Positions 1 through 7,314 are shown, numbered from the stretch's first letter. The stretch is 10,368 nt of DNA from an uncultured Wenzhouxiangella sp. (GCA_937876395.1 CALEIM010000011.1:1-10368); one strand, 5' to 3'. The notes: generated by a model not told the origin, from the sequence alone. A program made the numbers and translations.

Positions 1-463
1 GAAGGGCGGCATCGGGATGCGCGGGCCGGGCGAAACCCAGCTGGAAACGGACCGTCGTCTGTTGCGTGCGCGTATCAAAACAATAGAAAAGCGGCTGGAA
101 AAAGTCCGGAGGCAGCGGGAGCAGGGCCGGCGCTCCCGATCCCGTGCAGAAATACCGACCGTATCCCTGGTAGGTTACACCAACGCGGGAAAGTCGACGC
201 TGTTCAATTCGCTGACAGATTCGCATGTTTACGCGGAAGACCAGCTGTTCGCAACGCTTGACCCCACCATGCGCCGCCTGGAACTGGATGGCGTTGGCCC
301 GGTCATACTGGCGGACACGGTCGGATTTATCAGCCAGTTGCCCCACCGGTTGGTAGAGGCTTTCCGGGCCACGCTGGAAGAGGCGGCGAGTGCCGACCTG
401 TTGCTGCATGTCATCGATGTGGCAGCGGCAGAGCGCGCGCAGCAGATTGATGACGTCGGCACG
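1..463 (+). CDS. hflX: GTPase HflX, internal fragment (both ends missing)
   Basis: HflX is a ribosome-associated GTPase that splits stalled or heat-damaged 70S ribosomes. The frame is open from base 2; the ATG at 17 is internal to the family (KGGIG-M-RGPGETQLE), so the true start lies left of the window. Visible in order are the end of the HflX N-terminal domain (RGPGETQLETDRR), a basic coiled-coil linker (about residues 14-45 from the ATG), the G1 P-loop GYTNAGKST (nt about 173-199), the switch region DQLFATLDPT, the G3 motif DTVGF (nt about 314-328) and LLLHVID. The G4 NKxD and G5 motifs and the C-terminal domain are absent, because the frame runs straight into RibD sequence near 452-476. 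A protein lacking G4/G5 should not bind guanine nucleotide normally. Codons such as ATA, AGG and AAA are commoner here than in the genes downstream. The identity of the fragment is certain; its place next to ribD is doubtful. Confidence 0.9.
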
Positions 464-476
464 GTGCTGGCCGATA
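452..476. other. hflX/ribD chimeric junction
   Basis: Sequence before this point aligns by motif with HflX (LLLHVID followed by a helix ending in a V-x-x-VL pattern). Sequence after it aligns with RibD (GTVLADNPRLNVR). Both families carry a TVLA-like stretch at this place, so a short shared run around acggtgctggccga (461-474) probably served as the overlap for a mis-join or a recombination. The join keeps the reading frame. The exact breakpoint cannot be fixed without both parental sequences. Confidence 0.75.
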
Positions 477-940
477 ATCCGCGATTGAATGTGCGCCTGC
501 CGGGGTTTGAGCGCAAGCTGCCGCGGATTGTGGTCGATTCTGCCGGACGCCTGCCCACCGGTCTGCGCATGAGCCAACTGGCGGGGCCGTTGATCGTCGC
601 CAGTTGCGTGCCGGACCCGGCCATCGATGGCGTCGAGTGGTGGCAGCTTCCACCCGATCTGTCCGGGCGGGTCAGCCTGCCGGATTTGATGAGGCGCCTG
701 GCTGAGCGACAGATCAACACCGTGCATGTCGAGGCCGGGCCGACGTTGTCGGGTGCTTTGGTCCAGGCCGGCCTGGCCGATGAACTGCTGATCTACCAGG
801 CCCCGACGCTGCTCGGTCGCGGCCTTGGGCTGCTTGAGATCGAGGGGATGGAAAAGTTTGCCAACCGCCTCCATCTGGAAGAAGTTGAACATCGCCGGCT
901 CGGCTCCGACTGGCGGTTTCTTTTCCGAATTCGCAGCTGA
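461..940 (+). CDS. ribD: RibD, C-terminal part of the reductase domain (5' truncated)
   Basis: RibD is bifunctional: an N-terminal deaminase and a C-terminal NADPH-dependent reductase convert the product of GTP cyclohydrolase II to 5-amino-6-ribitylamino-uracil phosphate in riboflavin synthesis. Only about 160 residues of the reductase remain. They start at GTVLADNPRLNVR and continue through PRIVVDSAGRLP, the typical HVEAGPTLSGALVQAGLADE signature (nt about 722-783) and the C-terminal APTLLGRG and LGSDWRF. The whole deaminase domain with its zinc motif (HAE, PCxxxGxxPPC) and the start of the reductase domain, roughly 200 residues, are missing; HflX sequence stands in their place. The stop at 938-940 lies 8 nt before ribE, as expected for the rib operon, so this half is in its natural context and the upstream half is the intruder. 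As it stands the reductase could not be functional. Confidence 0.9.
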   Translation, partial: TVLADNPRLNVRLPGFERKLPRIVVDSAGRLPTGLRMSQLAGPLIVASCVPDPAIDGVEWWQLPPDLSGRVSLPDLMRRLAERQINTVHVEAGPTLSGALVQAGLADELLIYQAPTLLGRGLGLLEIEGMEKFANRLHLEEVEHRRLGSDWRFLFRIRS

Positions 941-948
941 GTGGGCTC

Positions 949-1551
949 ATGTTCACCGGAATTATCCAGACCGTCGGTACGGTCAGCCGGATTACCTCTA
1001 CGCCACCCGGTCGGCGCCTGCGCATCGACTGCGCCGCGCTTGATCCCCAAACTTGGCGCACGGGCGACAGCGTGGCGGTTGCCGGCTGCTGTCTGACCGC
1101 GCTGGACATCGATGCGAGCGGCTTTTCGGCCGATCTGTCGGCCGAAACCCTGAGCCGCAGCAGCCTGGGCGCGCTGAATGCTGGCGATCCGGTCAATCTC
1201 GAACTGGCGCTGGCAGTTGGTGAACGCCTGGGTGGGCACTTCGTCAGCGGGCACGTCGACGGTCTGGCTGATCTGGTCAACATTTCGGCATCGGGCGACA
1301 ACCGCATCATGCGCTTTGCGCTGCCCGATACCCTGGCGCGTTTCGTGGTCGAGAAAGGCTCGGTCACCCTTGACGGCGTCAGCCTGACGGTCAACGCCAC
1401 CACCGATGATCATTTCGAGGTCAACCTGATCCCGCACACTCTGGCCGCCACCACCCTCGGACGGCTGGAATCGGGCGATCGCGTCAACCTGGAGGTCGAT
1501 CTGCTGGCCCGCTATCTTGAACGGCTTATGAGGAGTTCCACAGCACAATGA
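949..1551 (+). CDS. ribE: Riboflavin synthase, alpha subunit
   Basis: This enzyme dismutates two 6,7-dimethyl-8-ribityllumazine molecules to riboflavin and the pyrimidine precursor, the last step of the pathway. In E. coli the same gene is called ribC. The 200-residue protein begins with the invariant MFTGIIQ and contains two lumazine-binding barrels. The first has GDSVAVAGCCLT (about residues 39-50) and GGHFVSGHVDG (about 97-107). The second has KGSVTLDGVSLTVN (about 137-150) and NLIPHTLAATTLG. The length is normal (E. coli 213). The ATG follows the ribD stop by 8 nt with only a weak purine-rich site in front, so translation probably depends on coupling to ribD. Its stop overlaps the ribBX start in an ATGA. 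Confidence 0.97.
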   Translation: MFTGIIQTVGTVSRITSTPPGRRLRIDCAALDPQTWRTGDSVAVAGCCLTALDIDASGFSADLSAETLSRSSLGALNAGDPVNLELALAVGERLGGHFVSGHVDGLADLVNISASGDNRIMRFALPDTLARFVVEKGSVTLDGVSLTVNATTDDHFEVNLIPHTLAATTLGRLESGDRVNLEVDLLARYLERLMRSSTAQ

Positions 1552-2657
1552 GCTTTGATTCTATCGAGTCCATCCTGGCCGATATCCGCCAGGGCCGCAT
1601 GGTGGTCATGCTTGACGACGAGGACCGCGAAAACGAAGGCGATCTGATCATGGCCGCGGCCATGGTCCGCCCCGAGGACATCAATTTCATGGCCCGCTAC
1701 GGGCGTGGCTTGATCTGCCTGTCGCTGATGCCCGACCGCTGCCGCCAGCTTGGATTGCAGCTCATGGTGCGCGATACCGATCGCCATCACCAAACCAACT
1801 TCACCGTCTCGGTTGAGGCCGCCACCGGCGTGACCACCGGCATCTCCGCCTATGACCGCGCGCATACCATTCGCACGGCGGTCGCACCCGCGGCGCGGCC
1901 GGATGACCTGACCCAGCCGGGCCACGTTTTCCCGCTGATGGCGCAGCCCGGCGGGGTGCTGGCCCGCGCCGGCCACACCGAGGCCAGCCTCGATTTGGCC
2001 CTGCTGGCCGGACTGGAGCCGGCCGGCGTACTGGTCGAGATTCTCAATGAAGACGGCACCATGGCACGCCGCCCCGAGCTTGAGGTCTTTGCCCGTGATC
2101 ACGGTCTCAAGATCGGCACGGTTGCCGACCTGATTCGCCACCGCATGAGCACCGAGCAGAACGTCGAGGCGGTCCATACCCAGACCGTCGGCACCGCCCA
2201 CGGCGAGTTCGAGCTGCGCGTCTTTCGTGATCAGATCACGCGGCGCTTGCACTGGGTGATGATGCGCGGCGAAATCCGCGCCGATAAGGCCTTCCCGGTC
2301 CGCGTTCACGTGCCCGAACTGCTTGGCGACGTGATCGGCATTACCAACCCGGGCTTTGGTATGCCGCTTGATGCCGCGCTGGCCGACATCGCCCGCCGCG
2401 GCGAAGGTCTGGCGCTGGTGCTGGGCTATGATGAGGACGACGCTGACCGCCTGGCCGGGCTGCAGGGTGGCGGCACCGGTCCGGCCGGCGGCGACGCGGC
2501 TGCCCGCGAGCTGCGCAGCTACGGAATTGCTGCGCAGATTCTGGCCGAGCTGGGCATTCGTCGCATGCAGGTTTTTGGCGCACCCAAGCGCCTCCACGCG
2601 CTCGACGGTTTCGGGCTGGAGATTACCGAATATGTTGTGCCGGAAGGAGAGGGCTGA
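1548..2657 (+). CDS. ribB: RibBX: 3,4-dihydroxy-2-butanone-4-phosphate synthase with degenerate RibA-like domain
   Basis: The N-terminal half (about residues 1-203) is RibB, which turns ribulose 5-phosphate into dihydroxybutanone phosphate plus formate, the four-carbon donor for lumazine. It has the acidic metal loop DDEDRENEGD (23-32), TGISAYDRAHTI, GHVFPL and RAGHTEAS, all intact. The C-terminal half (about 205-369) aligns with GTP cyclohydrolase II: it keeps VRVH, LGDVIG, LRSYGIAAQIL and GFGLEI. It has no cysteine at all, so the three zinc ligands of the usual ECLTGDVFGSxRCDC segment are gone, and the RQEGRGIGL loop is replaced by LGYDEDDADRL. This matches the RibBX variant described in Proteobacteria, whose C-terminal domain is not a GTP cyclohydrolase. 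Automated labels of 'bifunctional RibBA' would therefore be wrong. The ATG overlaps the ribE stop by 4 nt, and an AGGAG (1531-1535) lies about 12 nt upstream. Confidence 0.95.
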   Translation: MSFDSIESILADIRQGRMVVMLDDEDRENEGDLIMAAAMVRPEDINFMARYGRGLICLSLMPDRCRQLGLQLMVRDTDRHHQTNFTVSVEAATGVTTGISAYDRAHTIRTAVAPAARPDDLTQPGHVFPLMAQPGGVLARAGHTEASLDLALLAGLEPAGVLVEILNEDGTMARRPELEVFARDHGLKIGTVADLIRHRMSTEQNVEAVHTQTVGTAHGEFELRVFRDQITRRLHWVMMRGEIRADKAFPVRVHVPELLGDVIGITNPGFGMPLDAALADIARRGEGLALVLGYDEDDADRLAGLQGGGTGPAGGDAAARELRSYGIAAQILAELGIRRMQVFGAPKRLHALDGFGLEITEYVVPEGEG

Positions 2658-2663
2658 GCGCTG

Positions 2664-3125
2664 ATGGACAGCAATAACTCATCCAGCAAATCGCTGCGCA
2701 TCGCCATCGCCTGGGCGCGCTTCAACCCCGAAATCACCGAGCTGATGCTGACCGGCTGTCGCCAGGCCCTGCTCGATGCCGGCGTTGATGCCGATCAGAT
2801 CGCGGTTTTCCCGGTGCCCGGTGCCTGGGAGCTGCCGCTGGCCTGCCGTGACCTGGTCGCCAGTGGCCGCTACGATGGCGTCATCGCGCTGGGGGCGGTG
2901 GTCAGAGGAGAAACGGCTCACTTTGATTTCATCTCGGCGGCCTGCGCCCGCGGTCTGCAGCAGGTCCAGCTCGAATCCGGGGTGCCGGTGGGATTTGGCG
3001 TGCTGACTCCGGAAAACCGCAGTCAGGCGGTAGAACGCGCCGATCCGACGCGCAAGAACAAAGGGCGCGAAGCGGCCCGGGCCGTGCTGGACATGATTGC
3101 GCTCAAGCGCCTGATCCAGGCATGA
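2664..3125 (+). CDS. ribH: 6,7-dimethyl-8-ribityllumazine synthase
   Basis: RibH condenses 5-amino-6-ribitylamino-uracil with dihydroxybutanone phosphate to give lumazine, the substrate of RibE. In most bacteria it forms pentamers or 60-mer capsids. The 153-residue protein has all family blocks: WARFNPEIT (17-25), FPVPGAWELP (49-58), ALGAVVRGETAHFDF (75-89, with the presumed catalytic His86 and the phosphate-binding RGET), VPVGFGVLTPEN and NKGREAA. The start lies 6 nt after the ribBX stop, with a purine-rich stretch (AAGGAGAGGG, 2644-2653) ahead of it. Its last codons overlap nusB in an ATGA. Nothing looks unusual. Confidence 0.97.
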   Translation: MDSNNSSSKSLRIAIAWARFNPEITELMLTGCRQALLDAGVDADQIAVFPVPGAWELPLACRDLVASGRYDGVIALGAVVRGETAHFDFISAACARGLQQVQLESGVPVGFGVLTPENRSQAVERADPTRKNKGREAARAVLDMIALKRLIQA

Positions 3126-3583
3126 GCCGGCGTACGACCACAAGCCCCTTCGAGCCACGCCGGCGCGCCCGTCGACGTGCCCTGCAGGCGCTCTACCAGT
3201 GGCAGATCAACGACGATTCTGCAGCGGCCATTATCGAGCAGTTTCGCGAGGAGCAGGATTTCGACGGCGTCGATGAGCGCTATTTCGAAGTGCTGGTGCG
3301 CGAAGTGGTCGCCAATCGCGACCAACTGGATGCCGCCCTGGCGCCGCACATCAACCGTGCTGATGCCAGCCTGGACCAGATGGAGCGGGCCATCCTGCGC
3401 CTGGGTGCCGCCGAGCTGCGATTTCACCCTGAGACACCGTGGCGGGTGATCATCGACGAGGCCGTTGAGCTGGCCCATCGCTTTGGTGCCGAACAGGCTC
3501 ACACCTTCGTCAATGGCGTACTCGACCGTCTCGGGCGCGAGCTGCGCAAAACCGAGCGCGACGCCGAAGCCAGGGATGGCTGA
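3122..3583 (+). CDS. nusB: Transcription antitermination factor NusB
   Basis: NusB binds boxA RNA together with NusE (ribosomal protein S10) and helps processive transcription of rRNA operons. The 153-residue all-helical protein opens with a basic stretch rich in Arg, followed by the family pattern RRRARRRALQALYQWQ (about 12-27). Later come the DxxFVNGVL-type segment AHTFVNGVLDRL (about 123-134) and the preceding IIDEAVELAHRFG. Its ATG overlaps the ribH stop (ATGA), and its last 8 nt overlap thiL. The ribH-nusB-thiL order is common in Proteobacteria and probably reflects co-transcription, not a shared pathway. Confidence 0.96.
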   Translation: MSRRTTTSPFEPRRRARRRALQALYQWQINDDSAAAIIEQFREEQDFDGVDERYFEVLVREVVANRDQLDAALAPHINRADASLDQMERAILRLGAAELRFHPETPWRVIIDEAVELAHRFGAEQAHTFVNGVLDRLGRELRKTERDAEARDG

Positions 3584-4514
3584 GTTCGAGCTGATCGAGC
3601 GCATTCGCGCCCGCGTGCGCGTCGATGACAGCGTACGTCTGGGCATCGGTGATGATGCCGCCGTACTGATCCCGACCCCGGGCTGCGAGCTGGTCGTCAC
3701 CACCGACTCCCTGCTGATCGAACGTCACTTCACCCAGGCCTGGTCAGCGGCCGAGATCGGCTGGCTGTCCGCCCAGGCCAACCTGAGCGACTTGGCCGCC
3801 ATGGGCGCCAGCCCGCGCTGGGCCTTGCTCGCGCTGAGTCTGCCTGATGCCGATGTCGACTGGCTGGACGGCTTTCTGGACGGTTTTCTTGAAGCCGCCC
3901 AAATGGCTTCGCTGAACCTGGTCGGCGGAAACCTGGCCCGCGGCCCCCTGAATATCGGCGTGCAGCTTATTGGTGAAGTACCCGCCGGCCAGGCGCTGAC
4001 CCGCCGTGGTGCCCGCATTGGTGATCGAATTATCGTCAGCGGCACGCCCGGCGATGCCGCGGCTGCGCTCGCCCTGGGTGAATTGGCTGACGAGGCATTG
4101 CACCAGCGTCTGCGCCGTCCGCAGGCCCGGCTGGACGCCGGACTCGCCCTGCGCGGCCTGGCGCACGCCGCAATTGATATATCCGACGGCCTGATCGCCG
4201 ATCTTGCCCACCTGCTCGATGCCGGGCAAGGTGCGGCGCTGGATTTTGATCGCCTGCCGGCTTCGGCCGCGCTGAACAAGGCTTTTCCGAAGCCACAGGA
4301 GCGCTGGCGTTTCCAGGCCGCCGGCGGCAGCGATTATGAACTGCTCGCGAGCGTGCCGCCGACGACTGATCTGGACAAGCTGTCGGCCCAGGCTGGGGTG
4401 GTCTTCACGGCAATCGGCGAAATCACCGACAGTGGACAGATCGAGTGTCGGTCCAGCCAGGCCGAGGTGCCGGCTGATCTGGCCTCGGGCTGGGATCATT
4501 TTGCCAATGACTGA
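3576..4514 (+). CDS. thiL: Thiamine-monophosphate kinase
   Basis: ThiL phosphorylates thiamine monophosphate to the cofactor thiamine diphosphate with ATP and Mg2+. I chose the ATG at 3576 because MAEFELIERIRAR matches the family N-terminus and the start sits in an 8-nt overlap (atggctga) with the nusB stop; a longer open frame from 3465 only shadows nusB. The 312-residue protein (E. coli 325) shows GIGDDAAVL (23-31), TTDSLLIERHF (42-52), NLSDLAAMGA (69-78), ALTRRGARIGD, SGTPGDAAA, DISDGLIADL (201-210) and YELL. Two normally conserved places differ: the usual GGDTTRGP is GGNLARGP here (Asn119 instead of a metal-binding Asp), and GGEDYEL is GGSDYEL (Ser252). The fold is clear, but activity could be altered. 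Confidence 0.93.
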   Translation: MAEFELIERIRARVRVDDSVRLGIGDDAAVLIPTPGCELVVTTDSLLIERHFTQAWSAAEIGWLSAQANLSDLAAMGASPRWALLALSLPDADVDWLDGFLDGFLEAAQMASLNLVGGNLARGPLNIGVQLIGEVPAGQALTRRGARIGDRIIVSGTPGDAAAALALGELADEALHQRLRRPQARLDAGLALRGLAHAAIDISDGLIADLAHLLDAGQGAALDFDRLPASAALNKAFPKPQERWRFQAAGGSDYELLASVPPTTDLDKLSAQAGVVFTAIGEITDSGQIECRSSQAEVPADLASGWDHFAND

Positions 4515-4995
4515 TCACCGCCATACCCGCCGAGTGGCGCTGGGTTCGCCGGACGGCTTCCTGGCGTTCGGCTTCGGCAGCGGTCTGGCGCCGCTGGCGC
4601 CGGGAACGGCCGGTTCGATCGCCGCTCTGCCGCTGGCGATACCGCTGGCGCTGCTGCCGCTGCCCTGGGCCTTGCTTGTGATCGCTGTGGCGTTTGTTTT
4701 CGGGATCTGGCTGTGCGAACGCGTTGGGCGGCGCCTTGCTGTGCACGATCATTCCGGCATCGTCTGGGATGAGTTTGTCGGCCTGTGGCTGGTCCTGGTG
4801 TGCATCCCCACCCACTGGGGCTGGTGGCTGGCCGGCTTTGCCCTGTTTCGCCTGTTCGATGCGGCCAAGCCCTGGCCAATCAGCTGGTTCGACCGACGCG
4901 TGCACGGCGGTTTCGGGGTAATGCTCGATGACCTGCTGGCCGCCGGCTTTGCCCTGGCAGTGCTGGGCTTGACCGGGCTGTTTCTGCCTTATTGA
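4507..4995 (+). CDS. pgpA: Phosphatidylglycerophosphatase A
   Basis: PgpA removes the phosphate of phosphatidylglycerophosphate to give phosphatidylglycerol in the inner membrane. The chosen ATG overlaps the thiL stop by 8 nt (atgactga), the same arrangement as nusB/thiL. The 162-residue protein contains GFGSGLAPLAPGTAGS (22-37), the acidic VWDEFVGLW (87-95), FRLFDAAKPWPISWFD (114-129) and GVMLDDLLA (137-145), which are the family's catalytic blocks. Hydrophobic segments lie around 38-69, 90-113 and 145-162, consistent with an integral membrane enzyme. It is the last gene of the plus-strand operon and faces yraN tail to tail. The codons of the first membrane segment are locally repetitive (alternating ctg-gcg/ccg), which I take as compositional bias. 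Confidence 0.95.
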   Translation: MTDHRHTRRVALGSPDGFLAFGFGSGLAPLAPGTAGSIAALPLAIPLALLPLPWALLVIAVAFVFGIWLCERVGRRLAVHDHSGIVWDEFVGLWLVLVCIPTHWGWWLAGFALFRLFDAAKPWPISWFDRRVHGGFGVMLDDLLAAGFALAVLGLTGLFLPY

Positions 4996-5029
4996 CCCAC
5001 CATCAATCCGATGCGGGGAGGGTGGTGGC

Positions 5030-5407
5030 TCAGGCGTTCTCGACTTCAAAGGCACCGGGTAGCCAGCGCAGTACGCCGTCTTTGCCGTCGATGCCGACCA
5101 CGTCAAAGCGGCAGGCATGTTCCTGCCATTCGGGGTAGCTCATCAGAAAGTGTCGGGCGGCGCTGATCAGGCGCTGGCGTTTGCGCGCGTCAATGCTGGT
5201 GAAGCTGTCGACCTGTGCGCCGATGCCGCGCAGCCGCACCTCGATGAATGCCAGCACCTCGGTGTCGGCCGGGTTGGGGTCGAGCATGATCAGATCGATT
5301 TCACCGCTGCGGCAGCGGTAGTTGCGCTCGATCAGGCTCAGGCCGCGGGCGGCCAACCAGCGTTCGGCCCGGGCCTCGCCCAGCTCACCGCTGATTTGCT
5401 GCGGCAT
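5030..5407 (-). CDS. yraN: YraN family protein (UPF0102, nuclease-like fold)
   Basis: This small protein of unproven function has a predicted PD-(D/E)xK endonuclease-like fold. The start MPQQISGELGEARAERWL matches the family. The open frame extends further upstream, but only as antisense to or overlap with lpoA, so 5407 is preferred and gives 125 residues. Visible motifs are GELGEARAERWLAARG (7-22), ERNYRCRSGEIDLI (27-40, with Glu36 and Asp38) and FIEVRLR (54-60, with Arg in the place where many members have Lys), then KRQRLISAARHFL. The first 23 nt overlap the end of lpoA, the same neighbour as in E. coli, so the two are likely translated from one mRNA. A role in DNA processing is suggested only by the fold. 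Confidence 0.9.
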   Translation of the reverse strand: MPQQISGELGEARAERWLAARGLSLIERNYRCRSGEIDLIMLDPNPADTEVLAFIEVRLRGIGAQVDSFTSIDARKRQRLISAARHFLMSYPEWQEHACRFDVVGIDGKDGVLRWLPGAFEVENA

Positions 5408-7271
5408 GGCTCGGGCCGGTTGCACTCTCCACCGGTCGAGCCAGGCCGCCGCGCAGCTCGATGACCGGCAGATCGCGGCTGAGAATATGACCGTCGGGCA
5501 GCGATAGATCACCCATCATGCCGGGCATGACCAGGCGAGGATCGGCGCGCATCATCTCCAGCCACGGCAACAGCGCGATGGCGTCGCGCCCCAGGGCGTG
5601 CAGGCGTGAGAGCGTGGGGTTGTTCATGCCGGTAAATAGCTGGTCCGCGCTTCGGCACACGGCGCCGGCGTCGGTGGCGTCGATGAACCAGGGCGGGATC
5701 GGCGTGGTCACGCCGTCAAGATCGTGATCGCGCGCTCGCTGCGGCGCACCGTCGAGAATATAGGAGGTGGCCATCAGGGTCAGGCCGGCGGCGTCGAAAA
5801 AATCAAGCTGCGGGACCAGCAGGCGACCGTCTGCGGCGCGTGAAGCCAGAAAGATCACGTCAATATCAGTGCGCGGCCGGGCCATCGCCTCGATCGGTTC
5901 ACCGAGCACGCGGCTCAGGCGGTCAATACGCGCCTGGGCGTGATTGATGTCGAGCATGTCGCGCAGCAGGCTGGAGTGATCTGCGGTCTGCGGGTTGTAG
6001 GCGCGTTCAATCAGCACCTGGCCGCCGCCAACATTAAAGGCCTCGACAAAGGCCTCGGCCAGGCGCTCGCCCCAGCCGGTATCCTGTTTCAGAATCATTG
6101 CCCGCCGGTGGCCGCTGGCCAGCGCGTGAATGGCGGCCAGCTCGGCCTCGGCCTCCGGCGGCAGGGCCAGGGCAGCGATTTCGCCGCCGGTTTCGGCCAG
6201 TTGAGCTGGGTCGTCAGGCAAATTGAGCAGCAGCGTCGGGATCAGGCCGGCGCCGGGCAGGCTGGCCAGCAAGCTGGCCTTGTCGCGTTCAAGCGGACCA
6301 ATGATGAATTCGCTGCCACTTTCGCGGGCATCGAACCAGGTGGCCACAACGGCGTCAGGGTCGGCGCCGGTGTAGCGAATATCCAGGCGCGGGCGAAGGT
6401 CGGGAGGCATGGCCAGCCAGCCGGCCATGACCCCGTCACGCAACGCCAGGCCAGGGTGCTGTAACGGGGTGTCGGGTCCGGGTACCAGCAGCGTGACTTC
6501 GGCCGGCAGGGGCCGGGTTTGGCGCCAGGCGGTAATCCATTCAGCGGCCTCGGTCGCGCTGTAGCCCGCTTGCGGCCAGCGCTGCTGCCAGGATTCCAGT
6601 GCCTGTTCGAGCTCGCGGTCGAACAGCAGGCGTTCGCGCGCGCTGATGACCAGATCCAGCCACGGCATCAGCAGCGCATCATCGCCAAACTCGTAAAGTA
6701 CGCCTTCGAGCTCGGCGAGCGGGAACTCCAGCAGCAGGGCTAAAGCGAGTTCACCGTTGAAGTCCGGTTCATCAAGGGCTTCGCGGAGGGCCTGGGTCGC
6801 GCCGCGAACCGGATGTGAGTGAAGTGCTGCCAGAAGCGCTTCGAGTTCGGTGTGGCGCCCGGTCAGGGAACGGGGCAGTCTTTCGGCGGTGCTTGCCAGC
6901 AGCCAGCCGGCGTTGGCCAGATCGCCACGGCGCATGGCCAGTTCGGCCTGGGCCAAATCGAGCCGAATGCGCCCGATCTGGTCCAGCCGGGTTGTGTCGA
7001 TTCGTCCCAGCGCCAGTTCGGCCTGCTCGAACTGTTCGGCCTTGAGCCAGGCTTCGGCGGCGCGGATCAGCAGCAGGTCGCGCTCGGCTGGGTGATCCTG
7101 GGCCAGCGCTTCCCAGTCAAGCGCCGCCTGCACGTAGTCGCCGCTTTCAAGCAGCCGCTCGATTTCGGTAAAGCGCAGGTCTTCGATTCCTGGACGGGTA
7201 ACCGGCGAGGTCGGGGCACAGGCGGCCAGAACGGCGATCAGACAGGCAAGGGCAACGAATCGACTCATCAT
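5385..7271 (-). CDS. lpoA: Penicillin-binding protein activator LpoA (outer-membrane lipoprotein)
   Basis: LpoA is anchored in the outer membrane and reaches through the periplasm to stimulate the transpeptidase of PBP1A (MrcA). The 628-residue product (E. coli about 678) starts with a lipoprotein signal, a hydrophobic run ending in the lipobox LAAC (15-18). Position +2 is Ala, not Asp, so outer-membrane sorting is expected. Residues about 30-240 form an alpha-helical, TPR-like region with many Ala/Leu/Glu helices. Residues about 255-610 resemble a periplasmic-binding-protein fold: LLVPGPDTPLQHPGLALRDG, then GSEFIIGPLERDKASLL, and later DIDVIFLASRAADGRLLVPQL. Two ATGs are adjacent (7271 and 7268). 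There is no clear Shine-Dalgarno, but a TATCAT sits 7 nt upstream. It lies 43 nt downstream of the peptidase gene and overlaps yraN. Confidence 0.92.
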   Translation of the reverse strand: MMSRFVALACLIAVLAACAPTSPVTRPGIEDLRFTEIERLLESGDYVQAALDWEALAQDHPAERDLLLIRAAEAWLKAEQFEQAELALGRIDTTRLDQIGRIRLDLAQAELAMRRGDLANAGWLLASTAERLPRSLTGRHTELEALLAALHSHPVRGATQALREALDEPDFNGELALALLLEFPLAELEGVLYEFGDDALLMPWLDLVISARERLLFDRELEQALESWQQRWPQAGYSATEAAEWITAWRQTRPLPAEVTLLVPGPDTPLQHPGLALRDGVMAGWLAMPPDLRPRLDIRYTGADPDAVVATWFDARESGSEFIIGPLERDKASLLASLPGAGLIPTLLLNLPDDPAQLAETGGEIAALALPPEAEAELAAIHALASGHRRAMILKQDTGWGERLAEAFVEAFNVGGGQVLIERAYNPQTADHSSLLRDMLDINHAQARIDRLSRVLGEPIEAMARPRTDIDVIFLASRAADGRLLVPQLDFFDAAGLTLMATSYILDGAPQRARDHDLDGVTTPIPPWFIDATDAGAVCRSADQLFTGMNNPTLSRLHALGRDAIALLPWLEMMRADPRLVMPGMMGDLSLPDGHILSRDLPVIELRGGLARPVESATGPSHAAANQR

Positions 7272-7278
7272 GCTTTGG

Positions 7279-7284
7279 ATGATA
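7279..7284 (-). promoter_or_regulatory. -10-like TATCAT directly before lpoA
   Basis: On the minus strand TATCAT is followed by 7 nt and then ATGATG of lpoA. No Shine-Dalgarno and no good -35 box is visible. If used as a -10, transcription would start at or within a base or two of the ATG, giving a leaderless mRNA and a promoter internal to the peptidase-lpoA-yraN unit. Confidence 0.35.
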
Positions 7285-7314
7285 AACCATCACCACCGGC
7301 CGGCGCTTGGCTCC

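Noticed and set aside
949..2663. FMN riboswitch in or near the rib genes
   Set aside because: All gaps between the rib genes are under 10 nt, leaving no room for one; the region upstream of the real ribD start is not in the window.
3465..3575. Longer N-terminus for thiL
   Set aside because: The extra 37 codons are out-of-frame nusB sequence with no family match; the ATG at 3576 fits homology and the overlap pattern.
4600..4680. Short repeats of ctggcg/ctgccg in pgpA
   Set aside because: They encode an Ala/Leu/Pro membrane helix with the genome's preferred codons; no unit length is maintained.
4996..5029. Possible bidirectional terminator between the converging pgpA and yraN genes (ccacc ... 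ggtgg)
   Set aside because: Only a 5-bp stem with a long loop and no T-run on either strand; too weak to call.
5408..5512. Longer N-terminus for yraN
   Set aside because: It would lie wholly inside lpoA and has no match to the family, whose proteins begin near MPQQISGELG.
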